A stretch of DNA of 64,000 bases from Pelecanus crispus (lineage: Eukaryota > Chordata > Aves > Pelecaniformes > Pelecanidae), in assembly GCF_030463565.1 (NCBI RefSeq), contig NC_134676.1, positions 24,966,728-25,030,727 of the forward strand. Reading direction: 5' to 3'. Both the position numbers and the translations under genes were made by a program. The notes under the pieces are model-generated. The model saw only the letters and a program-made list of their open reading frames with translations, was not told where the DNA came from and searched no databases. Positions 25,587-37,910 of the stretch are shown here, one piece after another. How positions within the stretch are numbered: position 1 is the first letter of the stretch; the number at the start of each line of letters is the position of its first letter.

Positions 25587-25598
25587 GACAAGGTAAAT
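25587..25598 (+). promoter_or_regulatory. second splice-donor candidate at the island edge
   Basis: GACAAG|GTAAAT: the exon would end at 25,592. The first ATG on the plus strand after the island begins only at about 25,602, beyond this donor, so an exon ending here is also ATG-free. Confidence 0.4.
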
Positions 25599-26911
25599 TA
25601 AATGGAGAAGGCTTGGCGAGCAGCAGCAGCGACAGAAAAATCCTTCCTCTGCTGAAGGGGGTGGGGGAAAAGGAAGGAGTTCACGCTTCATTTTGATATC
25701 CTGTTTTTGGCCTTTATTTTTCTGCGTTTTCCGCCTTGCATAGTTTAGCTCTCCTTTGTGTTTCTCCCCCTCTCGCCGAAATGCTGTTTGTATGAACGTA
25801 GTCGCTGGTTTCATGGAGGCTGAGGAAAGAGTCTGGAGAGACCGAAAGTTTTTAAGCTCGTCAGACACAGAAGTTTCTTTGTTCGGTCGGAGGAAGGTAT
25901 TGAAGTGAAACGGCTCGACTCCCTGCCTCTGCCTCTTCAGCTCCTTCCCTTCCAGAATTGCTAACCCTGCGAGTATAATTAACTTCTCGGTAAATAAGAA
26001 AGTCCTAAAGGAGGTAGTATCTTTTATTTAATTGAAAGATCTTGAGGCTTGGCGCTGCCTGTGCCTGCCGTTTCTTGTTTGTCTTTCACCTTGTTTTCTG
26101 GAATATCGGTTAGTGTCTGGCCGGTCGTCTTCAAGATAGCTGTTAAAATTTCTTTATGAAAATGCCCTAGTAGTCCTCCATAAATGCTGTCGCAGTTTTT
26201 CCCCTCCACTGCCGCCACCACCTCTCTTCCTCCCCTCCGCCCCCTCTCAGTCTTCAAGTTGGACTGCATATTTTTCAGCTTGTATAGGGGAGGTCTGTAT
26301 TGCACTTCGATCCTTGCACAAGTTTATCTTAAGAACCTCCATTTAAAAAAGACCAAACCAAAACAAGCTAGCCAGAAGTCTGACTTCTTAAAGGTATGTG
26401 CAGTTGAACCTCCGAGTTAATGTAGCCTTGTTTGGTTTTGGTGACCACTTTCTCCTTTAGCATTTTTGAAAGGAGTCCCATTTGAAGCTGTTGGAGGGGA
26501 AACTAAATGCGAAGTTTTGGTGTAAGGTTTTGTACTGCTGGTGCTTGTTAAGTTACGCCATCTAACTAGTTGCGTGTAGTGAAAGCAGTATCGCTCACCG
26601 CAGATTCATTTCACATGCCTCAAAGAGGCAATTATTGGTTAGCTCTTTTGTGAAGGCAAGGAATTTCTTGTATTGTGAATGTTCAGAATCAGCTAGAAGC
26701 CATAGCTCTGTGCTGTCTTACCTATATTTTCGTTCCTGTTTGTCAAACTCGAAAGCAGTGTGTTGGTGAGATTGGATGTGTGTGCTTCAGTCTCTCAAGA
26801 GTCTGAGATGTGTTGGTATTTGTGAGGCTTGGACAAAGTAATTTCTATGCAAAATTTTCAATGCTCGTATGTATGTAGTTCTTTAACTGCATCAAGTAAT
26901 GTAGTGTTTGA

Positions 26912-27012
26912 GGAATCATAGAATGCTTTGGGTTGGAAGGAGCCTTTAGAGATCATCTAGCCCAGCCCCCCTGAAGTGAGCAGGGACACCTTTAACCAGA
27001 TCAGGTTACTCA
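26912..27012 (-). mobile_element. CR1 LINE 3'-end fragment
   Basis: GAATCATAGAATGC, GGGTTGGAAGG and GATCATCTAGCCCAGCC, through to GATCAGGTTACTCA, are the complement of the last 100 bases of a CR1 copy. The sequence closely parallels the tail of the sense copy nested at 58.7-58.97 kb, so both belong to the same CR1 type. It has no coding content. Confidence 0.9.
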
Positions 27013-27013
27013 A

Positions 27014-27051
27014 AAAAAAAGTTACTAATCCAGGAAAAAGTTATTAATCCA
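27014..27051. repeat. short tandem duplication beside a CR1 tail
   Basis: AAAAAGTTACTAATCCA is followed a few bases later by AAAAAGTTATTAATCCA, one substitution apart. It lies directly against the CR1 remnant. Confidence 0.7.
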
Positions 27052-28360
27052 ACTCCATCTGTTGGATATACTGTGAGGGGGAAAAATGTTAACATTTAAT
27101 TGACCTAAAGCGGCTTCTATGGCTGATAACAAGTAAATGATTTGGCTTGCGATTATAGACTTACCTTTCCGGGCAGCAGTAAGGGTTATTCTTGGGCGTC
27201 AGGAAGGGCTGAACAAAATAGATGGCAGTGCTTCGGTTTCCTTATATGGCTGATGCTTGGCAGAAAAGCAATGAAGTCTAAATAGAGTAATCCTTTTACA
27301 AAGAACGATCACTTTCCAAAGCCGTGTTTCAGTCCCAATAATGACTTGAGATTCTTGGGGGGAGGGGTGGGGGCGGTGGGGAATTGTAGCAATGCATGAC
27401 AAATTTAGTTGTAAACCACTATGTTCGTAATGGATGCAATTTTGTTTCTTTTCAGACCTTTTGTGTTTCTCATGATGCACTTGATATTTTTCAATGCCAT
27501 GTAGAAGAATAGATCCTTGTAGTGGAGCCACAACTTTTTACGCTAGTGTTTTGTCTCCATGGTAGCTATGGATAAGGCCCTTTTTAACGATGAAAGTGTA
27601 ATTCAGTACTGCTTACAGCTAATGGTTATATCATAGAATGCCATTCATGTCATTAACATAGTTTAGGAGTTATGAAGGAGTGTATTCTTTCTTGAGATCA
27701 ACCGTCTCAACTAAAAATCAGTCTGACATTGATATCCAATTATGAATAAAATGATTTAAGTATACACATGGTAGCTCATGTTGCTTGGAACAACACTTTC
27801 ATAGGTATGTGTTGATGGCTTGGGGAAACATTCTTCTGACCTGGCTATTCCTTGCTCATGAATAAATTAAGCTCAAGTAAACATCTATTATTTTAAGTAG
27901 GTATGCTTGCAATCAAAGAGCTAGAAGTTACAGCATATGGCATACTATGGAAGACGATTATCATTAGGATGATTATGATATTAGTAAAACTATGAATAGA
28001 TTTGTCTTATGAATAACCTGCCCAGTAGATAATGTTTGGTATAAAGGTAGTGCTCTATCGGGTATCCATTTGTACATCACATTCATATAGAATTGGTGAG
28101 GGGGCTCCATGGAAAAAGTATTATTGATTGAAAGTTGCACAGTGTGTTAAGCTGGTGGTGTCCCAGGGATAAAGCGCCATGCTTTGAACATCAAAGCTAA
28201 GGAGCGGCTTGCACATGTGTAACGTACATTATACGTAGCATGTCAGCAGTAAGTTCTAGAAATAGAAAGGCATGGGAGCAAATTCCTCAACTCAGCTTTC
28301 CTGTAGGGGTGTAATGAATCACTGTCTGTCCGCTTTGTTTCCTTGTGTGTTTTGTGTTGG

Positions 28361-28378
28361 TTTTTTTTTTTTTTTTTT
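28361..28378. repeat. T18 homopolymer
   Basis: A run of 18 T residues on the plus strand, one of nine T-runs of 12 or more in the right-hand 38 kb. Confidence 0.9.
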
Positions 28379-31300
28379 CATCCTTCCTGCTCCCAAGCAA
28401 AAAGGAAGATCTTCTAGGGAAAATGTTACGTGAAGATCAAATGGTTGATATGTCATCTCTTCAGCAGATTCTCCCTGTGGAGTAACCTGATCTGCTAAAG
28501 GAGGGTCTGACATTTACTCCGCATAGAGGAATTACAAACCTAACCTTTTCCGAATGAGTAACTAGTTGAGTTGACGGAAAAGCTACTCTTATGCTCTTAT
28601 GGATATGAACATAGTAGGCTGTGTTCCTGCCCGCCCCCCCCCAAGTTTAGAAAGTGCAGTGGTTGTGGTCACCTGTTATATGGCTAGCTTAGTGTCTTTG
28701 GAACATCCCTGAAGTCCAGTGTGCACGTGTGAGGTATAGGTTATGTCTTCTCAACTTCTAAAAGTTTAACTGATTTTGAGAGTTTTGCTTAATTTTTTGA
28801 ATGCATAAGGAATATCTTTTTGTTAGTGTTGTGGGTAACTTGTGAAAAGTTCTGTGGCTACTCTCACGGCAGACTCTGGTCCAGTTCTGGACAAGAAGTA
28901 CTTTTTCTTTGTGGGGTGGAGGCTTGTCAAAGCTTCAAACACGGATTTCCCACAGACCGTATAGTTTCGTTCGTCCCTTGGGAAGCAGCTGCAGTGTGCC
29001 ACTGCAGTTTCCAACTGTGAAGGTGGCGGGTGGAGCCCACTGTATCAGCACAGCTGGCACACTGTCTCCTGCTGAGTAATTGTTGGTAAAAATTAGTGGG
29101 CCTAAATAACACTGCCTAGTGTACTTCAGTAACAAGTAATTGTTAAGCAATTCTATTGAGTTTAAGATTATAAGGGGACAGGTGATACATAGGGAGACTT
29201 GACTGCTCCAATGACAAGATGAGTGTGGGGTTTTTTTTAAGGATTTTTTTTGTTGTAAAAAGATTACTTTATTGACATACAGCCTTCATTTCTAATTAAG
29301 AATACAATGTTCCATGTATTTTGAGTAAAACCTTATTAATGTTAAGATTTGAAAGTAAGGATGCTGATTTGGGAGAGATTTATAAATCTCTCCTGCCTAA
29401 GAAAAATGGAAGAAGTGAATATTGCTGTGCTAGAATGGTAGTATTTTTATTATATAGTAATCTGGGGATAATTCTGCTTTTTCTGCTGTTCTCCCTCATT
29501 AGTTACCAGTTCCTTTTAAGATACTTGTTGTCTGATGCTTAAATTTCAATACGGGTATTTGGTTTATTATTCTGTTTAGTTTCACTTGTAATTCCCCTGA
29601 AGGTGATACAGAAGCATGATGTTTCAACACTAAATTGCACCTTCCACCTTTAAAAATACATTGTGACTTTGCATAATTGAGAAATAAAGCTAAACAAACC
29701 TCTTCATTTGGTCTAAATGAAACCAAACTGGAATGTACTTATGTTGCAGAACATCAGCATTGTGACTAGCTTCCCAAGTACGTTAAGTTGAAAAGTAGAT
29801 TAGTTCTTTCTGTATCTGGAACTGATTTGTAGATACTTGTTACTAAGCAATCGTTTACATGGGAACAAAAAGTGATGTTTAAGCAGAGTCTGAGAACAAT
29901 ATGAGTGATCTTGGCTGTTGTGGCTGTCCTGGAAGTTGTAATGTCAGAAGGTAACCAAGCCTTTGGAGCTTGTTGTGTTTGAAGGCTCAGTCTGGCTAGA
30001 TAAGATAGTGTGTACTCTCCTCCCCTCTTTATCCACTTTAGTAGATAATGGATGGGATGGTCATACTTGTCTATCCCATTTTTTGGCATGGCCAAGAAAA
30101 CGTTAGGTAACAAGTCTTGTATACAACTTGGATTAAGGAATGCGGGGGAATGCTTTGTGCCTTCCTCTGTTCTGTATCTGTCCAATGATTAGGCACAGGC
30201 TAAACCCTAAAGATTACTTATGATAGTAAGGACAACTTCTGTCCCTGTAAGAGCAAAGCTACCAGCAGGAAGGTAAATGATTCCAAAATACGCAACTTTT
30301 TTCATAGTTTCTCAGTTTTTAAATATCCAATATTATACACTCTTGTATCTTTTGTAAATAGAACTATGGTTTCTCAAACTTTTTGTTTCATGCTTTTGTA
30401 GAACTGAATTCTGCAAGCATTAGGCCATATTGTATATGCAAAGTAAAACAATGCTAAAAGCAAGCATTCCTTAAGATTCCCTTATGTCGATTAATATTGT
30501 GAGAATAATAACTGGAAGAAACTGTAGATCAGTATCTTCAGAGTGATCAGTTCGGAATTCACTGGGTGCATGAGGTCCCTTTCCAAACAAAAAAGTCTTC
30601 TAATCACACTGAATTCTCCAAGTTTGTATGGTTCAATACGTACAGTGCTGTGCTTCATGCCTTGTAGACCCCATCATGAAGTTGGCTGGGGTGGAATGAA
30701 CAGAGATATAGACATGGTCCAAGCAGTGAATGGTCTGACTATTCTGGACTATCACATGCTTCCAGTGGGAGAGACTGTAGCTGTTTGAGTAGAATTTCCT
30801 TTCTAGGAACAAACAGGTAGGAAGGAAATACTTGTTTTAGGAGTGTTGAGTTTTGTGTTCTCTTGAACTTAAAATTGCACTTCTGAAGTAGATGGTTGGG
30901 GTACAGTTGTCTTCCTGTGAGCTCCTAGTGCTCAGTGGCTACTTCTTGTGTCAGTTGTCTGGGGCTAGCTTTAGGAGTAGAAGAAGCTGTGGTTTGAAGT
31001 GTTAGTGAAAGTTACAAATACTTGCAATGAAACACTTTTAATTTCATTTGGAATGGGTGCTACCTCCCTGTGAAGTGGCCACGGCCTTATTCTCCTTGGT
31101 GGGGGAAGCTCCAATGTTAATAACCAAAATAAAAATGTTTGGAGTTTTGTTAGTATGTTAAAGGTAGCTGCAGAATGGATGGTCTTGGTGTCTGAAGTAC
31201 TGTGCTGTGAGGCTTACTGCTGCGTTTGGAGCCTTCTCCTCACTTTTCAACTCCAGTTGGCATGATAAGTTCCCTTAGCAGCTGCATAGGGGGCTCCATC

Positions 31301-33424
31301 TTGCCAGACAATTCTAGAAGTAAATTTCATGTTCTTCCTTAGTCCTCTGTCCCATAATGTGGAATCTCAGTTTAGTATAGTTGCAGAAACTATTTCTTCA
31401 GCCTTCCTTGCCCTCCTTGTCCCTGGGGTTTTTTGGTACGTATGTTCCAAAACTTCCAAGCCTCCTAAGGAGGAGAGGAGAGGACATAGATGCTTCATCA
31501 GTACATCTGAACAAATGTCTGAAATGCAATGCCAGATGCCTGTGAATGTCAGTCACAAGTCATCCAAAATGACTGTGGATGCCATCTTAAGCGTTTGGAT
31601 GGTGGAAAGTGTTTCCAGGCTCATCTGGAAGACTTCTGGTAGGCTGCTTAGAAACTTTTTGAGAACCGCTGCTTTTTCCCCCATGTGTGACTGTAGTTGT
31701 CCTAGCATTACTCTCCCTGAGGGGAGACATGATAGTTTAGAAGATCAACCCAATTGCAGCAATTTGATCAAATTACTGCAGGTCTTCTGTCTTTACTTAC
31801 AGGTAACCCTGAGGATAGGATGGAGGTTTACATTTGAAACTGGATATCGGAGAACTCTTAAATAATGATACTAATGCAAATTACATTTTTTTTTTCCTCT
31901 GTGGAAACATTATGCTTAATAATCTGTATGTGCTTATGCATAGTTGTGGTTAAAACAAACAAAAAAATCTTGACTGCGGAAGTATTTACAAGGTTGAGGC
32001 CTGTGTTTTCAGTAAAAGTAAACTGAAAACTATGGCAGCATAGCAATCTAAATCTTTCATGACTTAAATGCTCTGTAAATACTCACTTTCCATGCTCATG
32101 CTACAGAGTGTAATAAGCAGGTGTTGAATTTACTTAGTTTCCACTTTGGTCTAGGAGGTAGGTGTAACTGAAGGAGGAGATGAATGTGCAGACAGCTGTT
32201 GATGTCACTGATACCCTGAGGCTGGTATGTTTGCATGCTGTGGCAAATTAGTCTGTGGCAACCTGGAATGTCAGCTTGGTAGTTAGCTCCTTTTCGGAGA
32301 ACATACTCATTTTGGGTTACTTCTGGTCACATAATCGTATGTGATGTTAACCCTGGAGTTGCGGGTCATTTGATTTCTGAGGTGCTCTATATTTTTGGGG
32401 GGTTGGCAATAAAATTGAAGGAGAGAATTCAGAAGTTCACATCTTTGCCATTCATTGCTATCCAGCCTTTATACCGTTTATTTCAGAGGTGCTTTAGTAA
32501 ACTTATACATGGTGATTTATTTGAAGTAATTAATGATTTTTTTAGTGGATCTCCCTCTGGGAGGAATTACAGGCAGAGGGAATTGAGTGTAGAATGCTAG
32601 AAAATAGTATTTGGAACAAACCTAGAATTTTACTTTAAGGCCGCTTTTGTCAGTTCACGTATGGGTGTTGGGAAACTATTAAAAACAAGGTAACAATTAA
32701 GTTAAGGACTCAACTCTAAGTAGCAAGAGGAGAAAAAGATGGTTAAACCTGTGTGTTTCCAGCCTTTCAGGGAACGTGACAGGAAGGGGAAATCAACTGG
32801 CACTCTGAATTTGGCAAGCCATCTGGCTCTGATTCTGATGGATAAGATCAGAAACGTTCATATGGGGGAGGGAGAAAGTATCAGAGCTTTACTATTTTAC
32901 TACACTATTGTTTAACTGTACTGCATTTTATTTGTGTCTTTTCTTTTAGGAGACTTTTTTTTTCTGAACAGTGTTTTGTGGGGGAGGGAGCTTTCTGTGG
33001 CTATTAGAAAATCCTGTTCTTCCTGTGCATTATTCTTTATCTAGATGTTAATGCTTTGGGTCCAGTACCAGAGATTTCATCTAAATACATGAAAATACAA
33101 ACAATACAAGTACTAGAAATGCAAGATAGACTTAAAATAGATTTTAATAGCTTTAGATGAGAATAATTTACTCTTCTGCTTGTATTTATCTGGGTGAGCT
33201 CTTTTTCAAGGAGCATTTATTTTGTCTTGCTTTGCTGAAGGATCGTGGCATTCCTGTGTGCTTCTTGCAATGCTGTCCTTGCTAGAGAAAGACAGTGGAG
33301 CAGGCAAACATTTCTGTGGGACTTTCCTGTGGGAAATCCGTGGAATCTGTGGGAGAGGTATTGTCAAGATTTCAAATGTTCTGTAGCCTTTCATGACATA
33401 AGTGTTACTGAATTCTTTTTGCAG

Positions 33425-33476
33425 CAGCAGCCTATGATGTCTCAAGGGAAATACTATGGCCCTGTCAATGGAGCAG
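33425..33476 (+). CDS. candidate 52-bp internal coding exon, gene unknown
   Basis: An acceptor (AATTCTTTTTGCAG ending at 33,424) and a donor (GAGCAG|GTTAAA after 33,476) bracket a segment that reads without stops as QQPMMSQGKYYGPVNGA plus one extra base, so the exon would end in phase 1. Gln/Pro/Gly/Tyr-rich composition is typical of the disordered N-terminal parts of some trafficking and RNA-binding proteins, but I cannot name a family. Because the CpG-island exon lacks an ATG, the ATGATG inside this exon (33,434-33,439) could even be the initiation site. The frame stays open upstream only to 33,245. The donor is weaker than ideal (GTTAAA), and no following exon was found. It may be chance. 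Confidence 0.35.
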
Positions 33477-34672
33477 GTTAAAAGAAAGTCTTATGGGATG
33501 GGAGAGAAACACATCTTTAATCAATACTTTTTTCTCTATCCTTTTTCTTACGTCTCTTCTCCCTCTCCATAAACCAACTGATCAAGAACCAACAGATTGT
33601 TCCTTAAACTTTTAAAAATGGTGCTCACTTTCTCTTGTCTGTGATGGAGTGAGTCCCTGCCTATGTCCACTGAATTCAAATATATATTTGCTCATTTTAG
33701 ATCCATAGATCATGCATTATTCCATTTGTGTGAAATCTTGATGAAGTTTTAAATTTCAACTTGAGTATTAATTATCTACAGAGGAATAACCTTCACTCAA
33801 AATCAGGATGTTGCTCATTTTCCCTAAACTGGTATTACCTTGTTTTTAACTCTGAAAAGTCTGAAGGGAAGTACGTACTGGACAATTCAAATTATTTGAA
33901 ATCACTGTTATGAAATTTTCTGAAATTCCTACATTGTGCTATTCAGTTCCATTTTCATAGTCTGAGAAAAAGAGGCTGACATGTTAATAGCAAATCAGCA
34001 CGGCACTGTCCCACTTTTTACTTCAGTAGTGTCAGAGTAGTATTGTACGTCTTCTTTTCTCTTGCTGGAAAGCACAGGATGTCAGTAGTTAAGTAACACG
34101 TTAAGATGAGTTATTATTAAATCAACTTTGAAGTTAGTTTTGAGGCTATAATTTGCACTGTGATGGGAAGGAAGAATCTTAGTTCTACTTAAACTCCTGT
34201 CAGGTGGAAAACTTGTTTTTGTCTTTAGATAGTGAATTATTATCTATGTTGATAACAGCACTTTAAGAGAAACTGTACTTCAATATAATTTTCGAAATTC
34301 CAAGTAATTCTTAAATATTTTATTGTAAGCAGTAAGCTATCGTTCTTCCCTATATAAAGAGGCAAAAATACATTGGAAACCATTCAAGGATAGCCTTCTG
34401 TTAATTTTGTTATAACAGTTGCTTATGGGATTTCCAAAATGCCTGATGTAGTAAAATAAAAATAACATAACAGCTCTTCTTTTTTCCTTAATCATTATCT
34501 GTTGGCTTAGAGGAACACAACACTAAGTAAAGAGAAAAATAATTTAGTACAAAAAGTATTAGCTTAAAGGCTTCATTACTGTGTTGGGAGTGAAAAGAGA
34601 TTATAAGATGGCAAAAATCAAATGCACATTGTGAGAGCAACGCTGAGTAAATAGGGGACAAAAATAATGGTG

Positions 34673-35400
34673 CAGAGTGGCTGGAAAGCTGCCTGGCAGA
34701 AAAGGACCTGGGGGTGTTGGTCGACAGCCGGCTGAACATGAGCCAGCAGTGTGCCCAGGTAGCCAAGAAGGCCAACAGCATCCTGGTGTGTATCAGAAAT
34801 AGTGTGGCCAGGAGCAGGGAGGTGATTGTCCCCCTGTACTCAGCACTGATGAGGCCGCACCTGGAATACTGTGTCCAGTTTTGGGCCCCTCACTACAAGA
34901 AGGACATTGAGGTGCTGGAGCGTGTTCAGAGAAGGGCAACGAAGCTGGTGAAGGGTCTGGAGCACAGGCCTTATGAGGAGCGGCTGAGGGAACTGGGGTT
35001 GTTTAGTCTGGAGAAGAGGAGGCTGAGGGGAGACCTTATTGCTCTCTACAACTCCCTGAAAGGAGGTTGTAGTGAGGTGGGTGTTGGTCTCTTCTCCCAT
35101 GTAGTTAGCGATAGGACGAGAGGAAGTGGGCTCAAGCTGCATCAGGGGAGGTTTAGGTTGGATATTAGGAAAAATTTCTTTACAGAAAGGGTGGTCAAGC
35201 ATTGGAACAGGCTGCCCAGAGAGGTGGTGGAGTCACCATCCCTGGAGGTGTTCAAAAAATGGGTAGACGTGGCACTTTGGGACATGGTTTAGTCTAGTCT
35301 ACCCTTGACTGGTTTAGAGTGAACTTGGTAGTGTAGGTTAATGGTTGGACTGGATGATCTTAAAGGTCTTTTCCAACCTAAACGATTCTATGATTCTATG
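34673..35400 (+). mobile_element. young 5'-truncated CR1 LINE, sense to the host gene
   Basis: The copy begins inside ORF2 and ends in two perfect ATTCTATG-type repeats at 35,400. It has an uninterrupted ORF2 C-terminal frame and a short 3' UTR. Its 3' UTR has only one tail module, unlike the copies at 12.1 and 58.6 kb. No target-site duplication is evident, as is usual for CR1. Confidence 0.95.
34675..35292 (+). pseudogene. CR1 ORF2 C-terminal fragment (after the reverse transcriptase domain)
   Basis: About 205 residues remain open to a natural TAG stop at 35,290-35,292. They contain the family's C-terminal signature (for example [33 protein letters not shown] and RHWNRLP-like [19 protein letters not shown]). 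The endonuclease and the reverse transcriptase catalytic core are absent because of 5' truncation, so it cannot move by itself. Absence of stops or frameshifts over 200 codons suggests a recent insertion. Confidence 0.92.
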
Positions 35401-37064
35401 GGAGATTTGAAGAGCCTTGTCGTTAGAACCACAGTTAATGCAAAGAAGAGTAATCCTTGTGCATCATAATTGTGAGGAACTAATTGGAATGGATCAGGAT
35501 TTATATATCAGTTGTAAAATCAATGTAAAAAAAAGTAGGCAGAGGTACGGTTCAGGGATTCCTTCATTTGCTCTGGACAGTAACTCTTAAAATGCTGAGA
35601 ATAATGTTGAGCTGATATGTGTCATAATTATTCTATAAACTAGAGGGAGAAGATGCTTAGAATCTGGAAAATACTGTGGGTTTTTTCTTTTTTTTTTTTT
35701 TTTTTTAACTTTTGCTCTTTGTAGAAATACCAGCTACTCCTTATCATAACAGTGAAAAAGCTGTACTAAAGTAAAATTCTTTTTAAAGCTACATTGTCAA
35801 TAAAAGCTTATGGGTTTTAGTACTGAATTTTATACTAAACATGTAAAAGCAAAAAACAAACTCTGCTTGTTGAGGTGGGTAACACAAGACAGAAGTGTTC
35901 TTTAAGGGGGAAGTATTCTAAAGCAAAATACACTGCATAGTATTTTAAGTGTTGGGGTGCATCTTTGTGTGTTTTTTTGGTAGGATATATTTTTTTGAAA
36001 TCTAACAGTCCCAACATGGGGAATGAATACACATATCCACGTGCACTCCTCTTTTTTGAACTCTGGTCTGTGAATGTGTCTCCACTTGTGTTCCTGTCAC
36101 CACAGATTGAATTGTGTAACCTGTCTAGATTTGGTGCAGCAATTTTTCTGGGCAGTTTATGCATATTATTAGCTAGAGGCTTTTGAGTGTGGTTCCTCCT
36201 CCCATGTACCCAACCTCTGCTTGCTTTGTATCTCAAAAGTCTCATACTGTTTTGGGCCTGATACGTTCTTCTGACCTCTGTTTGATCCATGCTAGTTTTA
36301 GCTAGGAGTTCTGGCAATTACTTTTTTGGGGGCAGTGCATGTAAAGCAGGGCATCAGGAGCTGTTTTGTTTTAATGTACAGACCACACAATTTAGACAGC
36401 AAAATAATTAAGTAACCAGGAATCTTCTGACAAGAAATAGTTTTTTTTCCCCCTTTCTGCTTTTGTTTGTGCTGAATTGTTATGTGTTGCAGATTGCCTG
36501 AATTTATCTGCAGGCAATTAGATAGCAAGTCTGTTTAATAGATGAGAATTTTCTTGTATATTGAAATATTGCGTATTTACAGCAATGCAACTTGCTTGTT
36601 TAAAAACCTTTGGTATCTGCTGCAGATGGCTGCGTAGTCTAAGGAGTGGCTTCCTGGCTGCATTGTACATGAAGTGCCAAACATGATGAGAGCAGTTTTG
36701 TTTTGGAATGCCAAAATACATTGAATCTGTTCAGGAAGCAACATATGTCAAATGAATAAAAATATCACACTCGTGCGGAACAGAATGTGGTAGTTATGCT
36801 TTTGAAATCTGGTTTCTTTCCTGAATTAAGGGGTTAAAAAGGACTTCTTCTGTTGAGGATAGTATTAAATACCAGTTGCTGACTTACACTTTCAGCATTT
36901 TCACTACCGTTGTTTTTCCCTAGACCCTATTTTTTCTTTTGATTAACATAGGCCATAGATGGAAATTGAAACAAGGAGGCTATCAATAGAGGTGCTGTAT
37001 AGGAAGAAGAGTGTTATGTTTTCCTCCTTGTGTATCTAGGCCTGTGCACAGCATACAGCTTTTT

Positions 37065-37112
37065 GGTGGGGTTTGAGGGAGGGTTGGTTGGTTGTTTTTG
37101 GTGTGGGGGTTG
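37065..37112 (+). repeat. G-rich, quadruplex-prone stretch
   Basis: GGTGGGG, GAGGGAGGG, GGTTGGTTGG and GTGGGGGTTGG occur in close succession, giving enough G-tracts for an intramolecular quadruplex on the plus strand. A T13 run follows. Confidence 0.4.
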
Positions 37113-37883
37113 GCTGTTGGTTTTTGTCGTCTTTTTTTTTTTTTAATGCTGGTAGCTTACATGTTTCTTTACATTCCTGTGAGTTGTATGTAATTGCTTG
37201 ATACCGCAGGTAGAAAACCAGGGTTGATGAAAATAAAAATGAGCAATAAAGGATGTTGCTTTTGCCCAAACTCTAATTCCAGCAAGTTCTCAAGACAGGA
37301 AGTGGGAATGTTTACAACTAAAAGCTTCAAATATTGCAGGATTTTGTTATGATAAAGAAACAAGTCCAGGGCAGAGCGTTTTTGTTGCATATTACTTCCT
37401 TGTTTGCAAAGGAGGCATTAGTCACTTTGACTCCTCCTAGTTGGAAGGCAAAGATATTAAAAATTGCAATGACAAAAAAATTACATGTATCTCTAGAAGC
37501 TGTAGTTCCATCTGATCAGTTTCTAACTAATATTTTGCATAGATTTCTTACCTGAAATAATTTGAAAGCCTTGATTTTATAGCTCTCTTAAACCCAGAGG
37601 AATGAAGTGTGTGTCTTTAAAGCAATTTTGCTTGTTCTTTCTGAATGTTTTCTCATTTCTTTTTTCTCTTCCATCACTATGATTAGACATACAGTTGATT
37701 TTTAACTTCAGTGAATTGTCTTATGTGAGGTCCTTAGTTGTCTTCTGTCTTGTGTAAGAAGTGATAGGTCGCTGAAAGAGGGGAGTGAGTGAGGGCAAGT
37801 GTTTTCTTTTCCTAGCTGATAATAAAGTAGCTTCATCTGAAGCCTGGCTGTAGCAGAGGCCATAATTACCATAATTTCTATGC

Positions 37884-37910
37884 TTTTTTTTTTTTTTTTT
37901 TTTTTTTTTT
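37884..37910. repeat. T27 homopolymer
   Basis: The longest homopolymer in the window: 27 consecutive T residues. It lacks an adjoining SINE or processed-transcript body on either side that I can recognise. Confidence 0.9.

Larger units (their letters stand above)
24190..25592 (+). promoter_or_regulatory. CpG-island promoter region of an unidentified rightward gene
   Basis: GC content jumps at about 24,190 and collapses at about 25,500, with dense CpG between. This is the typical form of a TATA-less avian CpG-island promoter. Two inverted CCAAT boxes (ATTGG at 24,520-24,524 and 24,563-24,567) are followed by GGGCGGG at 24,619-24,625 and many further GC boxes, so a start site around 24,600-24,700 is likely. 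The plus strand has two good splice donors (after 25,028 and 25,592), no ATG from 24,181 to 25,599, and strongly T-biased homopolymers downstream. All of these favour rightward transcription. A divergent leftward transcript cannot be excluded. The very long open frames on both strands are a by-product of few A+T-rich stop codons. Confidence 0.85.
25593..33424 (+). other. presumed intron 1
   Basis: The sequence is AT-rich and T-biased on the plus strand (for example T18 at 28,361-28,378). It contains an antisense CR1 tail (26,912-27,012) and no convincing exon. A 178-codon frame at 31,329-31,865 and a 139-codon minus frame at 29,766-30,185 have no recognisable motif. Assignment as intron rests on the promoter upstream and the exon candidate downstream. 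Confidence 0.45.

Noticed and set aside
27630..27645. ATCATAGAATGCC resembling an antisense CR1 tail
   Set aside because: The GGTTGGAA block that should follow is absent.
29766..30185. 139-codon minus-strand frame
   Set aside because: No family resemblance and no supporting signals.
31329..31865. 178-codon plus-strand frame
   Set aside because: No recognisable domain, and one frame of this size is about what chance gives over 64 kb in six frames. No convincing splice context.
35835..36317. 160-codon minus-strand frame
   Set aside because: It lies opposite T-rich intronic DNA, has no known motif, and runs against the inferred transcription direction.
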